A stretch of DNA of 50,391 bases from a virus: positions 1 to 50,391 of the IMG/VR virus record IMGVR_UViG_3300035698_005926, one strand, 5' to 3'. The translations under genes and the position numbers were made by a program. Below are positions 1 through 10,300 of the stretch, piece after piece. The notes under the pieces were generated by a model. That model made no database searches and was not told where the DNA came from. It saw only the letters and a list, made by a program, of their open reading frames with translations. Each line of letters starts with the position of its first letter. Position 1 is the first letter of the stretch.

Positions 1-123
1 GAATCCCAGTTCGATTCAATACATGTTGAAGCCGAAAATGCAAAAAAGGCGAAAAGCCGAAATGATTTTGTATATGGGCACTTTAAAAAAGAACGGCATA
101 ACCAAAAGAAAAATAGCCGATGA
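1..123 (+). CDS. hypothetical protein, 3' end only
   Basis: The first reading frame is open from base 1 to a TGA at 121-123, giving the last 40 residues of a protein whose start lies outside the window. The tail is hydrophilic and rich in Lys, Arg and Asn, ending KKNSR. Its stop overlaps the ATG of the next gene (ATGA at 120-123), a normal phage coupling arrangement, which supports it as a real gene. I do not recognise the family. It does not join in frame to the truncated gene at the right end of the window. Confidence 0.6.
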   Translation, partial: ESQFDSIHVEAENAKKAKSRNDFVYGHFKKERHNQKKNSR

Positions 124-308
124 AAGACCGAACTAAAATGAAACTGAATGATGCCGTAAAAATCATAGACAATGAAAGGGTCTTGCGCGGTATATACTTC
201 AGAAACCCCGATCAAAGGGATGCTTTCTTTACCATCCTGAACCACGCGAAGAAAATCACGGGGCGTAAAGATAAGATTGATAATGTTTTGAAATTTAAAG
301 GAAGATGA
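120..308 (+). CDS. small hypothetical protein (62 aa)
   Basis: A 62-residue basic protein beginning MKDRTKMKLNDAV. The ATG at 120 overlaps the preceding stop; a second in-frame ATG at 138 is an alternative start. It contains no Cys, no membrane segment and no motif I recognise. Position in a tightly packed + strand run, with only 4 nt before the next gene, indicates an early accessory gene. Function unknown. Confidence 0.6.
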   Translation: MKDRTKMKLNDAVKIIDNERVLRGIYFRNPDQRDAFFTILNHAKKITGRKDKIDNVLKFKGR

Positions 309-312
309 AGAA

Positions 313-816
313 ATGGAAGATGCAAAATTAAAATGCACACAAACTGATAACGCTCTTGTTTGGGCAAAGGACTTTGTGGATACAATTGAGAAAAACAAAT
401 GGTCTATTGAGGATATTGATGTTGATTTAATGTTATGTTGGTTTGCCAATGCCATTGAACGCACAACAGATATAAGGGGGACACAACTAACCGATGATGA
501 TGCGGTTGTATGTGATAAGGAAACGGAGAAATTATTCTACGTACAGGATAATCGCTCTATTGTCGGTAATTCACTGATGTGGTGGGCTAAAGATAGCCGA
601 GGATACACTTGCGATATCAAAAAAGCCCATGTTTTCAAAGAGAATGAGATTTCTAACTTTAGAGATACGGATATTGCTTGGCCAAAAGACTATATCGATG
701 GGCGATTGCAGCACCACGTAGATTGCCAAGGGGTCAAAAGGGATATTGAGCAATGGAAGATCAAAGAAAAAAACGAAGAGGGAGAGCAGGCGAATGAAAA
801 CAGGACAATGCCCTAA
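313..816 (+). CDS. hypothetical early protein (167 aa)
   Basis: Soluble acidic protein of 167 residues, start MEDAKLKC, 4 nt after the previous stop. It has several Trp residues and no predicted membrane segment. The C-terminus is charged (KIKEKNEEGEQANEN), as in many small phage accessory proteins. The gene ends at 816 exactly where the opposing late operon ends at 817, so two convergent genes abut with no intergenic terminator; read-through from either side would produce antisense RNA. No family recognised. Confidence 0.65.
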   Translation: MEDAKLKCTQTDNALVWAKDFVDTIEKNKWSIEDIDVDLMLCWFANAIERTTDIRGTQLTDDDAVVCDKETEKLFYVQDNRSIVGNSLMWWAKDSRGYTCDIKKAHVFKENEISNFRDTDIAWPKDYIDGRLQHHVDCQGVKRDIEQWKIKEKNEEGEQANENRTMP

Positions 817-1764
817 TTATGTGGACACACCCTCGTAATATTCAGGATTATACCCTACACCGATATCATCAGGTGAGAACCTTTCGCCACTCCAACGCTT
901 AACAGAGCCAATTATTTCAGGGAAATTGTGACTCCATGAAACTGCACCATTTTCATATTTACAGCCGTTCTCCAGCTCCGCATGAGGAAAAACACTATAA
1001 AGCTCAAACAATTTTTCTTGTGGCCTTCCTCCGGGATTGTATTCACGCTCACCAACGTAAACATTCCATAGCATTATTGTAGGCCTGTCGCTCTCGTTTA
1101 CATCACGGAGGAATAACGCATATCCGTTTGCCGTGGCTGGATCTGTATAAGCTATTGACACGCTACGCATTTCTATACAGCCTATACGATGCCACTGAGG
1201 GGCTAGAAAAGCCCCCTGTGTGTTTGTGCGTATATCCACGTTTGATAGGCGCAGATTGTTCACAGAGCCGTAGAATTGGACACCATCCGCGTGATAAGTA
1301 TTGCCAGATGTGTTTTCCATGTTTTCAAGCAATGAATCTTGCAAGTAACAGTCGGGTGTCTCAACTTGCCCAGACCAACACCCAAACAAAACAGCGTCCA
1401 TCCCGTCTTTTTTACGGCAATCAATATGCACACCACAAACAAACGCAGACTTAACTTGATCGTTAATCCTTAAAACAGCACGTAACTGTGAATCCGCTGG
1501 TTTTATCGCATTTAGTTTTGCACCAATAATACGTAGATTCCGACCTCCATTGATACGAATGCCAGCCAAGTTTAGCTCTTCGGGGAAGCGTACTATAGTA
1601 TCAACCGTTTGAGGTATTGTGAGAGTAATCAAATCATAGCTATCAAAGATACGATCAGATATGTTGGGATCGTCACACTCAAGCAATATATCATTGCCAT
1701 CATCAAGGTGTGTGAAGGTGTAAGTTCTCTCATTATATAGCTTGGGTGGTGCATATACAGTCAT
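817..1764 (-). CDS. beta-helix-like tail appendage protein
   Basis: A 315-residue protein, start MTVYAPPKLY, preceded by AGGATTTGAA. Residues about 50-230 show short strands ending in I/V-R-I-x-G or L-R-L-S-N turns (for example GIRINGGRNLRIIGAKL and NNLRLSNVDIR), the pattern of a right-handed parallel beta-helix seen in tailspikes and polysaccharide lyases. It is the last gene of the late block and follows the esterase fibre by 11 nt, so it is probably a receptor-binding or depolymerase component. I cannot point to catalytic residues. It could also be a non-enzymatic fibre tip. Confidence 0.6.
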   Translation of the reverse strand: MTVYAPPKLYNERTYTFTHLDDGNDILLECDDPNISDRIFDSYDLITLTIPQTVDTIVRFPEELNLAGIRINGGRNLRIIGAKLNAIKPADSQLRAVLRINDQVKSAFVCGVHIDCRKKDGMDAVLFGCWSGQVETPDCYLQDSLLENMENTSGNTYHADGVQFYGSVNNLRLSNVDIRTNTQGAFLAPQWHRIGCIEMRSVSIAYTDPATANGYALFLRDVNESDRPTIMLWNVYVGEREYNPGGRPQEKLFELYSVFPHAELENGCKYENGAVSWSHNFPEIIGSVKRWSGERFSPDDIGVGYNPEYYEGVST

Positions 1765-1775
1765 TTCAAATCCTG

Positions 1776-3992
1776 TTATAAAATAGTTAAAAGGGAGGAT
1801 GCAATATCAGCACCCAGAGTTGTGTATCCTGCCGTTGTAAAATGCAGCTCATCCCCTTGTAACGCATTCCCTTCACTATCAATATTCACTGAGTTAGAAA
1901 CAGTGTAAGCTGATTCGGCAGTCTGTATTTCATTCCATGTGTTTTCAGGGAATGTACCGTCCATAAATGATGGTTTATCATGCAATATAACACGAGCAAT
2001 AGGGAAATCAGTTCCAGCAAAACCCCTTAACCGTGATGCCAGTGCCACACTTGCCGTTGAGAATAACGATGAAGAATTACCTTCCACACCATCGGTAGCC
2101 CCTTGATTCCAGATCATTGCGCGTATTGTGCCTATGGATAGCGCCTGTTTTACCCTTTGAATTAAGCAGTAAACAGACTCGTGTGTCGCTATCTTGTTGT
2201 TTCCTATATCCTGATCCATGTACCATCCCTCACGTGGGACAATAATACCATTAGCCACGGCACTTCCTGTTACGCTATCTGTGATGGTTTCATCATCTTC
2301 AAATACACCGCTTATATTTGATAGCCATAAACTTCCAGTCGTTCCACCATCGGTATCTTCTACTATGATAGCAGTAGCACCAGAAGTTCCACCAGTTAAA
2401 GTTGCTCCGGCTGTGAAGTTAGCAGATTGAGCATCATATAATAGATTTGCAGAGTATATCATACCAGTACCGCCCTTATTCACAGGGACAGCAACCCATG
2501 TGCCGCCTTCACTGTCAATAATATCATCGAGAACCGTACCGACATAACCATTACCCGCAGATGAATCAGAAAGAAAACCAAACTGCTCACTTGTGACATC
2601 ATCATATGGCTCAGAGAATGCCTTCAATACAGCATCGTTTGCCAATAATTTTATAGATGCAGCGTTGGTTAATGTAGGATCTGCGTCAGCACCAAGCCCA
2701 ACAGAATTAGACTGTAGACCCGCAAGTACCATATTATTATTGGCATCATAAGAACCAGAAACGGGAGGTACATTTTCTGAATCTCTTTCAAATATAGATC
2801 TTCCGGGATGCTTTGAATAATATTTCACTGACCTTATCCAGCCATTAAACGGAAGTACACCAGAGGCGAAAGAACCGAAAACAACACCATACGAAACATC
2901 TGCCGGCATAGTTGCAAGAGTTAATTTCAACACTTCAATGCCATTGATAGATATATTACAGAGGTTTTCTCCCCAAGAGATAGATATCTTCTGAATCCCG
3001 CCACCAACAGCAATCGCGTCACTATCGAATGTGTAATCCATATACTCAGTTCCGCCAGACGTAACCCTGAACAACAAATCCCCATTAGTATTTTTAAATA
3101 CGGCGATGCGATTGTTAGAGTCGGAAGCGCCGAACTGGAATAAAGTTTGAAGAGCGGGTGCGCTACGTGGGTACAGATCCTCATACTCTATAAGTATAGC
3201 CCCTGAATTGGCAGATAGTATAGCTGGCGTACTATCTTTTAGCTCAGGAGCAGAACGTGTCGCACCTGTAGATCCTGTTGTTATTATAGGACTGGATACA
3301 ATATTGCCCTCTTCAAATTGAACAGCAGCAATGTGAACAGTGTTACTTGCTGTAACGTACAGAGACATATAACGAGCCGTATTATTAACTGCAAAATCTT
3401 CTTCTGTTATTTCTTCCCACGCCCCACTTACCGCCGTGAAATTATTCAGTGCAGGCCCATTGCTTAACTTAACATTCCCTTGATATCCAGTGGATTGAGG
3501 GGAAGCCAAAATACGGTAAGAATGATTATTTAGATTTCCTGTATTTACGGAAATTCGATATTGAGTTCCCGCAGTCCCCCCCGTGAGGGCTATAACATCG
3601 CCATTCTGAAGATCAGAGAACAGCGCCCCCGTCAGTGTCGCTGTGCTGATACTGGAATCCGTGACCACACTAGCAGAGCCATCGCCCGAAGTCGGAACTA
3701 TACCCCCTATTCCAGTCGGGGCAAAGTTCGCATGATTGGATTTATTAACAGACGTTTCTTCAATTCTTATGCCCCGCGCAACACCAGATGAAGTGTGATC
3801 TATAAGCTCCTCATTTGTGGTTGCTTCTTGCATAAGGCCACCATCGTCTATGTAAGTAGCAACCGCATCTGCGCGTGTATAAGTGATATCAGCATCCAAA
3901 GCAGACAAAAATGAGTAGTCTTTCGTTGTGACTCCTGATCTTAATCCCCTAGATACAGAAGATAGCCGCGCTCTTTCTCCTGATCTTAACAT
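1776..3992 (-). CDS. tail fibre with SGNH/SASA-type carbohydrate esterase domain
   Basis: A 738-residue fibre protein. Residues about 265-395 resemble a concanavalin-like (LamG) beta-sandwich (ILIEYEDLYPR, NGWIRSVKYYS). The C-terminal half carries blocks of the sialate O-acetylesterase (SASA) type of SGNH hydrolase: LAGLQSNSVG with candidate nucleophile Ser428, WNQGATD at 628-634, and DELHF with Asp714 and His717. Between blocks I and III sits a roughly 68-residue beta-rich module (516-583) also found in the tailspike near 22446. The likely role is deacetylating host surface sugars during adsorption. The ATG overlaps the upstream stop (TAATG). The blocks are clear; substrate is unknown. Confidence 0.75.
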   Translation of the reverse strand: MLRSGERARLSSVSRGLRSGVTTKDYSFLSALDADITYTRADAVATYIDDGGLMQEATTNEELIDHTSSGVARGIRIEETSVNKSNHANFAPTGIGGIVPTSGDGSASVVTDSSISTATLTGALFSDLQNGDVIALTGGTAGTQYRISVNTGNLNNHSYRILASPQSTGYQGNVKLSNGPALNNFTAVSGAWEEITEEDFAVNNTARYMSLYVTASNTVHIAAVQFEEGNIVSSPIITTGSTGATRSAPELKDSTPAILSANSGAILIEYEDLYPRSAPALQTLFQFGASDSNNRIAVFKNTNGDLLFRVTSGGTEYMDYTFDSDAIAVGGGIQKISISWGENLCNISINGIEVLKLTLATMPADVSYGVVFGSFASGVLPFNGWIRSVKYYSKHPGRSIFERDSENVPPVSGSYDANNNMVLAGLQSNSVGLGADADPTLTNAASIKLLANDAVLKAFSEPYDDVTSEQFGFLSDSSAGNGYVGTVLDDIIDSEGGTWVAVPVNKGGTGMIYSANLLYDAQSANFTAGATLTGGTSGATAIIVEDTDGGTTGSLWLSNISGVFEDDETITDSVTGSAVANGIIVPREGWYMDQDIGNNKIATHESVYCLIQRVKQALSIGTIRAMIWNQGATDGVEGNSSSLFSTASVALASRLRGFAGTDFPIARVILHDKPSFMDGTFPENTWNEIQTAESAYTVSNSVNIDSEGNALQGDELHFTTAGYTTLGADIASSLLTIL

Positions 3993-4312
3993 TACACACC
4001 CTCACCAATAGAGATATAAAGATCACCAGTTCCCGCTGATAACTGTATGGCACATATAGACACGGCATCATCTGGAAGAACATAGCTTTGTGTTGATTTT
4101 GAAGCAATCATTTTTCCGTCTTTGGGTACGGATGTTGTCGGTGCTACCGCAGATCCTCCCGATACTGTTGCTGTGACAAATACAGATTCGGTGCTGTCAT
4201 TATACAAAATTACCTTAGAATTTGACGGTATAGAAGCCGGCAAAACCTTCTCTGCTGTTGTCGCACTAATCGCTAATCTAAGGCATGATGTGTTTAAATC
4301 TTGTGGCTTCAT
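3992..4312 (-). CDS. small beta-rich virion protein
   Basis: A 106-residue protein, start MKPQDLNTS, Ser/Thr/Val-rich with alternating hydrophobic strands (KVILYNDSTESVFVTATV, GDLYISIGEGV) typical of small phage tail or decoration beta-barrels. The start has a strong site, AAAGGAGAATTACC then ATG; the same leader precedes the gene starting at 43162. Its stop overlaps the start of the esterase fibre (TAATG), so it may be a fibre adaptor or chaperone. No specific family recognised. Confidence 0.6.
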   Translation of the reverse strand: MKPQDLNTSCLRLAISATTAEKVLPASIPSNSKVILYNDSTESVFVTATVSGGSAVAPTTSVPKDGKMIASKSTQSYVLPDDAVSICAIQLSAGTGDLYISIGEGV

Positions 4313-4353
4313 GGTAATTCTCCTTTGGTTATCTTATGTTTATTCAATGAATT

Positions 4354-7300
4354 TTACAATCCATATATTTTTTTTATCTCTTCACTTCTTGGCCTCGCTT
4401 GCTTCCTTACGCGTTTTGCATCCGACCCTTGCATTTCTTCACGAAATTTCATTTTCAATGTGTGAGGCCTGATAATTATACGCTTGTGAAGCGGTGCTGT
4501 TTGATTATGGCGATTTATTTCATCCATAATTGATTGATAAACAGCTTGCATTGCCCTTGATTCTTCTTTTTTTCCTTCGGAAGAAAGCCTATTTCTTTCA
4601 GAAAGTGCTTTGGCAAGCCTTTTGTAATAGCGTGAACGAAGTTCATTAACCGCAGACGAAGCCCGATTTATTGCATACCCAGCCTGTCTTTCTTTAGATA
4701 TTTTAGCAGAAGTAAACCCAAAGAATTTAAGCGTGGCATCTGTGTTCGTTACTTTGTCAGAATCAATAACTTTTTTGCCCTTTCGTGTTCTTACACCATC
4801 GGTAGACCATTGATATGCCTGCATTGGATTACGCATAAATGCAGGTGCTATTTCGGATACTGCCCTCATAACATCACCCTCGTTCGCATACCCAGCAGCA
4901 CGAACTGGGCGCTCATAAAGCATATCATACCATACGCCAAGGAAATCAGATGTATTGTCAGGCGCAACATTACCGAACCCCAAACGACCAGATAAATCAA
5001 CATTCATCATTGAAGCAGGAATACCCCTGATTAGAGTTTCTGCCACCATCGGATTTGTTTTACTTGCAATAAAGTCGTGAACATCTGTTTCTATGTCAAA
5101 GTCTTTTCCTGTGGCGAATTTGTAAAGCCCCTCTATCAAGTCCTGTAAATCATCCTCAAACGGCAACCCTTTTAGTCCTGCAACCGCCACAACAGCGATA
5201 ATCATTGAGGCTAGAGCAGCTTTATTCTTACCACCGTTTACTTTTCCAAGGCGATACATAAGCTCAAGAGTTTGCATTTGGAATGACAAGAACTGGAATA
5301 CCAATGTTCCATACCCACGGGCAAGCTGTGGCCTGTTATTTTTACCAAGACGGTACTGTGTCGAGATAACAGAAAATTCAGCAAACGCAAAGGCGAAATC
5401 TTCGTTTGTCTGTTTTCCGCGTATCATTGACTGACCAAACTCGTCATTTTTCATGAATGCCTCAATCGACTTCTTATTTTTAGGATCAAGAGCAAGTCTG
5501 TATGCCGATATGAATGTAACAACACGGTTCATTTTTTCAGGAACAGAGAACGTTAGGGCTATGGTTTCTGCCGCCAACCTCTTTTTCTTGGAAAGCCCAC
5601 GCAAAGCCTGTGTGTTGCTATTTGAAATCGCCATAGCATCATTCGTTGCCAAAGATAAGAAGTCACCTTCGTTATATGCCTTTTCAAGAGCATCGCGCAC
5701 ATCTAATGGTGCTTTGTCAAAAGAAAGCATTTCAAGCCCGTTTTTGAAAGTGAATACTCCCGCAGAGTCTTTATATGCTTTCGTCATTTCTGTGGCTATC
5801 TTAGCATGGGAAAACATCCCTTTGAAAAATGGCGCTGTTACCAACAATGGCTGTGATAGGTTCATGACACCAGACGATACATTACCTGCAAGATACCAGA
5901 AAAATCCCATCATACGGATTGTTGCCATTTCTTCCTTCGGATCATTCACATAGTCATGATACTTAACGGCGTATTGGTGCAAGCCTTTCTTTCCGCTATC
6001 AGCAACAGAACTCACCGCAGATTCAATGTTCTTTTCATGTAACCTGCGTGATATATATGATGAAACGGACACAACATAATCATTTATTCCACGTTCAAAG
6101 TCAGGGCTATATCCTGAAACATTACGCGATTGAAAGAAGTGGGATCTAAACCCTTTCTTTTGCATTTCGCTCTGTATGAGAGAACGGAATTTATTAATGT
6201 CAGCAGTTGGTATATTGCTCCCAGAAACAAGCATATCAAACTCATGTAAATCAATAAATGCTGCAGACTCGCTAAACTTATTCATTTCAAAAAAGTTTAT
6301 GTCATAGCCATTTTTATCGTAGTCCTTTAAGAGCCTGTCCAGCGCATCTGCCTTGGCTTTGCTAACAGCTTTATTTTTGTTTAATGACTTAGGCACTTCT
6401 ATTCTCTCAAAATGAACAACCTCACCGTCAACGTCCTTGACAGATACCCCTATTTCTCCCCAACGCTTGAATGGGATATAGCCCGTCCGTTTTGCATCAA
6501 GAACATCATTTATTTTTTCTAAGATGCCTTTGATGTCCCGAACATCGTGGATGTTGTTTGTTTTCTTTGCTTTTTCAAGGGATATTTCAATATCTTCTAT
6601 GCTTTTCGCATCGTCACCAAGAATGTATTTGTTTTCTTCTATGATGGTTTCGATATATTTATCGAGAGCGTTGTCCATAGATGTTCGCACGCCCAAGTAT
6701 GCAGCGGTTTCCGCAGGTGACAACATAATGCTATCACCGTTACTCGAATGAACCGTCTTTTCATCAAGGTCATTCTCAGCAAAAATATTACCAGCATCGT
6801 CTTTTGAATATGTAACACCCTTCAATCTTCCAATCTCAAGAACAGCATTCACGCTTCTCTTGGATTCCGCATCAAGGTTGTTGTAGGGATCAACAAACTT
6901 ACCTAGTTGGTGAACGAGTATTTCACGCGCTTTAAATCTTTCAACAACGGCGCGGTAAACAGGTGTAAATTCCTTAAATAAAGAAGCTATGTGATGCGGG
7001 TGAAGGATCGCAGCCGAAGCCCCGTTCAAATCCTTCATTACACCTTGATCAAGGCCGCGCACATTTGCGAGTAACTCTGTGGCTTCTGTCAACGCTTTAT
7101 TCTTATTCTTTCCAAGCTTATATTTAGGGAAATTAGTTTGGCTGTTTTCTTCTTGTGATGGCTTCTTTGCTCTTTCCGCAATATAGCCACTCTCAACCGC
7201 TTCAAGAACTGTTTTGGCATCATCAAAATTGTAAGGTTTTCCACGTAAAATATCAGAAACATCGCGGATAAACTTCATTGCCCTATTCGCTATTCTTCGG

Positions 7301-10300
7301 ATAATACCTTTGTTGGCCATGTCTTGAAACGCAAATGCAATAGCTTCTTCGTTAAGCATAGACTCAAGGCGAACAGGATCGGTAATGCCCTGCTCTTTAA
7401 TCATTATTTCTTTGTATTTATCATCAATCTTGTACTGCTCTCTCCACTTGGAAACGGCTCTATCTTCAAGGATCTCCCATTCATTTTTAGTGAATGCTCC
7501 GGCGGCTTTTAAGGCGTGGATTAGCTCATGATCGAATGTTCTAAGAACATCTTTCGTATCCATTGCAACATTAATAATGCCCTTCCAGTAGAAACCTTCA
7601 ACAAGATCATTGAATCCCGGCAAGTGCGACATATCCTTATTATCAAAGAAATTAAAATTTGCTTCATCCCATCCGCGCTTTTTCATTCGTTCCGATAGTT
7701 GATCAAGGATTTCCTCACTCTTATTTTCGCTATACGAATATTCTTGCTCATCATCACGAATATAAAATGATGGATTGTTAATATCCTGCTTATTAGTAGC
7801 CCAATACTCCAATGGATAATCATCATAGAATATCTCAACTGGTGCGTTCTTGCGTAAATCTCCTTCAATCTCCACAAGCTCATTACGCTTTCTTTTAAGT
7901 TCATCGGATTTCAGGAATTCGTCATTAATCTGACTTTTCAGAACAGTTATTTCACGCTCTGACTTCTGTATAGAGAATTCCGCATTTGATTTTGCTTCTT
8001 CCAATTTGTTTATAGCGTTATTCAGCCTTGTTATAACCCCAGAACCATGAAAAGAAGCGTTCTGTATTGACCACGATAAAATAGGGTTTCTGAATGCTGG
8101 ATTTTTTATAAATATCTCATAAGAGCTTTCAATATTGCTAACACTAGCAAACATATTGACATCAAATCCACGGTACTCGGCTATTTTAACACCGTCTGTA
8201 GGCGTTGACTCGTTTTTACTTATCAGCACACCAACGGAATCTTGCAAAGCCTCACCAGCATCAGAACGCTCCGCATGTGCCTTGTTACTTACAGTCATTA
8301 GGAATTCATCTTCTTTGAAGCCCTTCTTTGTCTTTAATGCAGAATTAATGTCTTTTATGTATTGGGTCTTATCTAAAATACTATTACCGTTCCGTGAAAT
8401 AGACGTTTTGACTTGAACCTGCTCGTTGACAAAGTTTTTAGCCTGTCTTGCAAGCTTATCAACATCTGACTGTAATTCAGCTTGTTTCAAAACACGCGCA
8501 TCACCAGATGTCATTGCCTTTGCCATGCGGAAGTGATCCGTTTCCTCAATATCTCGCATAGATGTTAAGTCGGTATCACCTTTTAAGAATTGTATGATTG
8601 CCTTTGCCTTAGTCTCAAGCATCCCCCACATAGTTGAATCGTATGATCCTTCTGTACCATACCCATATATTTCTACTTCGCCATACTGGTTTCCTTGGCG
8701 CAATGCACGCCCTGTTCTTTGCTCAAGGTCAGCGGGTAGCCACGGCGCGTCCAAATTGTGAATGGCTTTAAGTCTATTCTGCACATTAAGTCCTGTACCC
8801 ATTTTTGATGTCGATCCGATAAGAATCCGCACTTCACCATTTCTTACTTTGTTTTGTAACCGGCGCTTTTCTTCCGTGGTGTCAAAATCAGATATAAAAA
8901 CAATTTCTTCGGCCTTAACGCCCATACGAATTAATTTCCTGCGAATATGTTCATAAGCTGAAAATGATTGCCCGTCTTTAGTACGCGAACGAATACCAAG
9001 ATCAGAGAACACAAGCTGTGCACCACCTTTGACTTTTGATTTGCGATCATCGCCCCTGTACTGGTTTTTAAAGGTATCATTTGCTGTGTCTTTGTATATT
9101 TTATATATACCAGAAATCATATCTTCAAGCTTGGACGGTGTTTCAGGAAGAGAAGGATCAATAAGTCGCATATCAATGGCTGCGTGCCTACCCTCATTAA
9201 TGATAGCCAATATATTATCAGAGCCTTTTTGATTTGAACGCTGATTGGCAATTTCATTTGTTCTATCAGCTAAGTATTTTTGAAACGCCAAATACTCTGT
9301 AGATGGAGGCGTGGTTTTAATAATCATTGTTCCTGATTTCATCGTTGGACGATCCACCAGTGTCCCAAGTTCATCATTTGTCACAACATCCATAAACTGA
9401 CGTACCATTTGCGATAAAGAGTTCAAATTTCTAAACTCTGCCAATCTCGTAACATTTTTATAATTACCTGAAGGTTGGCGTTCTGCGTTTGTAACACTCG
9501 CCGCATAAACAGACGACCATGCATCAAAAGTGGCTATACCTCTTGTTTCAAGATCATCCTCATTCATAAATCTTTGGATGGTGTAAACTTCTGCAAGCGT
9601 GTTGGTAAGTGGCGTACCGCTTGCCAACACGAGGTTATTGTTGTGATGGATGGTATTAAGGTACTTTGTTTTCATGTAAAGATCCCACGCAGCCTTAGAG
9701 CCTGTGGGTGTAACGCCTTTAACATTACCCTGCATAGTACCGAATGAAAGCTTTCTGAAACCATGTGCCTCATCAACAAGAATTGAATCCACTCCAAGCT
9801 GGTCAAAAGAGAATCCCTGGTCTTTGCTTTTTGCTTTAAGGCCACTGATTTTTTGCTCCATTTTCTCAATCTGCTTTTCAATTCTTGCCGCAGTTGAACC
9901 GCGCCCAACTGATCCAGAGTTATTGGCTACAATCAATGCTGTTTTATATTTAGCAACTTCTGAAGCTGTCATTTCAACTTCAAATTCCGCAGAAACATCA
10001 ATCCTAGAGAATGACGAGTATGTCATAATTACAGCATCCCAGTCACCTTTAGCAACATTAGCTACAAAGCGTTGGCGCTTATCTGCGTGGAAGTTTTTTT
10101 CATCCGCAACAAATATCTGTGCCTGTGGGTACGCCGCACGAAACTCCCCTGCGAACTGTGCCAACATATGATTCGGAACTACATATAATGGTTTCTTCCA
10201 CACACCAAGTCGGCGCATTTCCATTCCAGCAGATACCATAGCAAGTGTTTTACCTGCGCCAACGGCATGTGCCATGTAGGTGTTACCAGTTTGTAGAACG

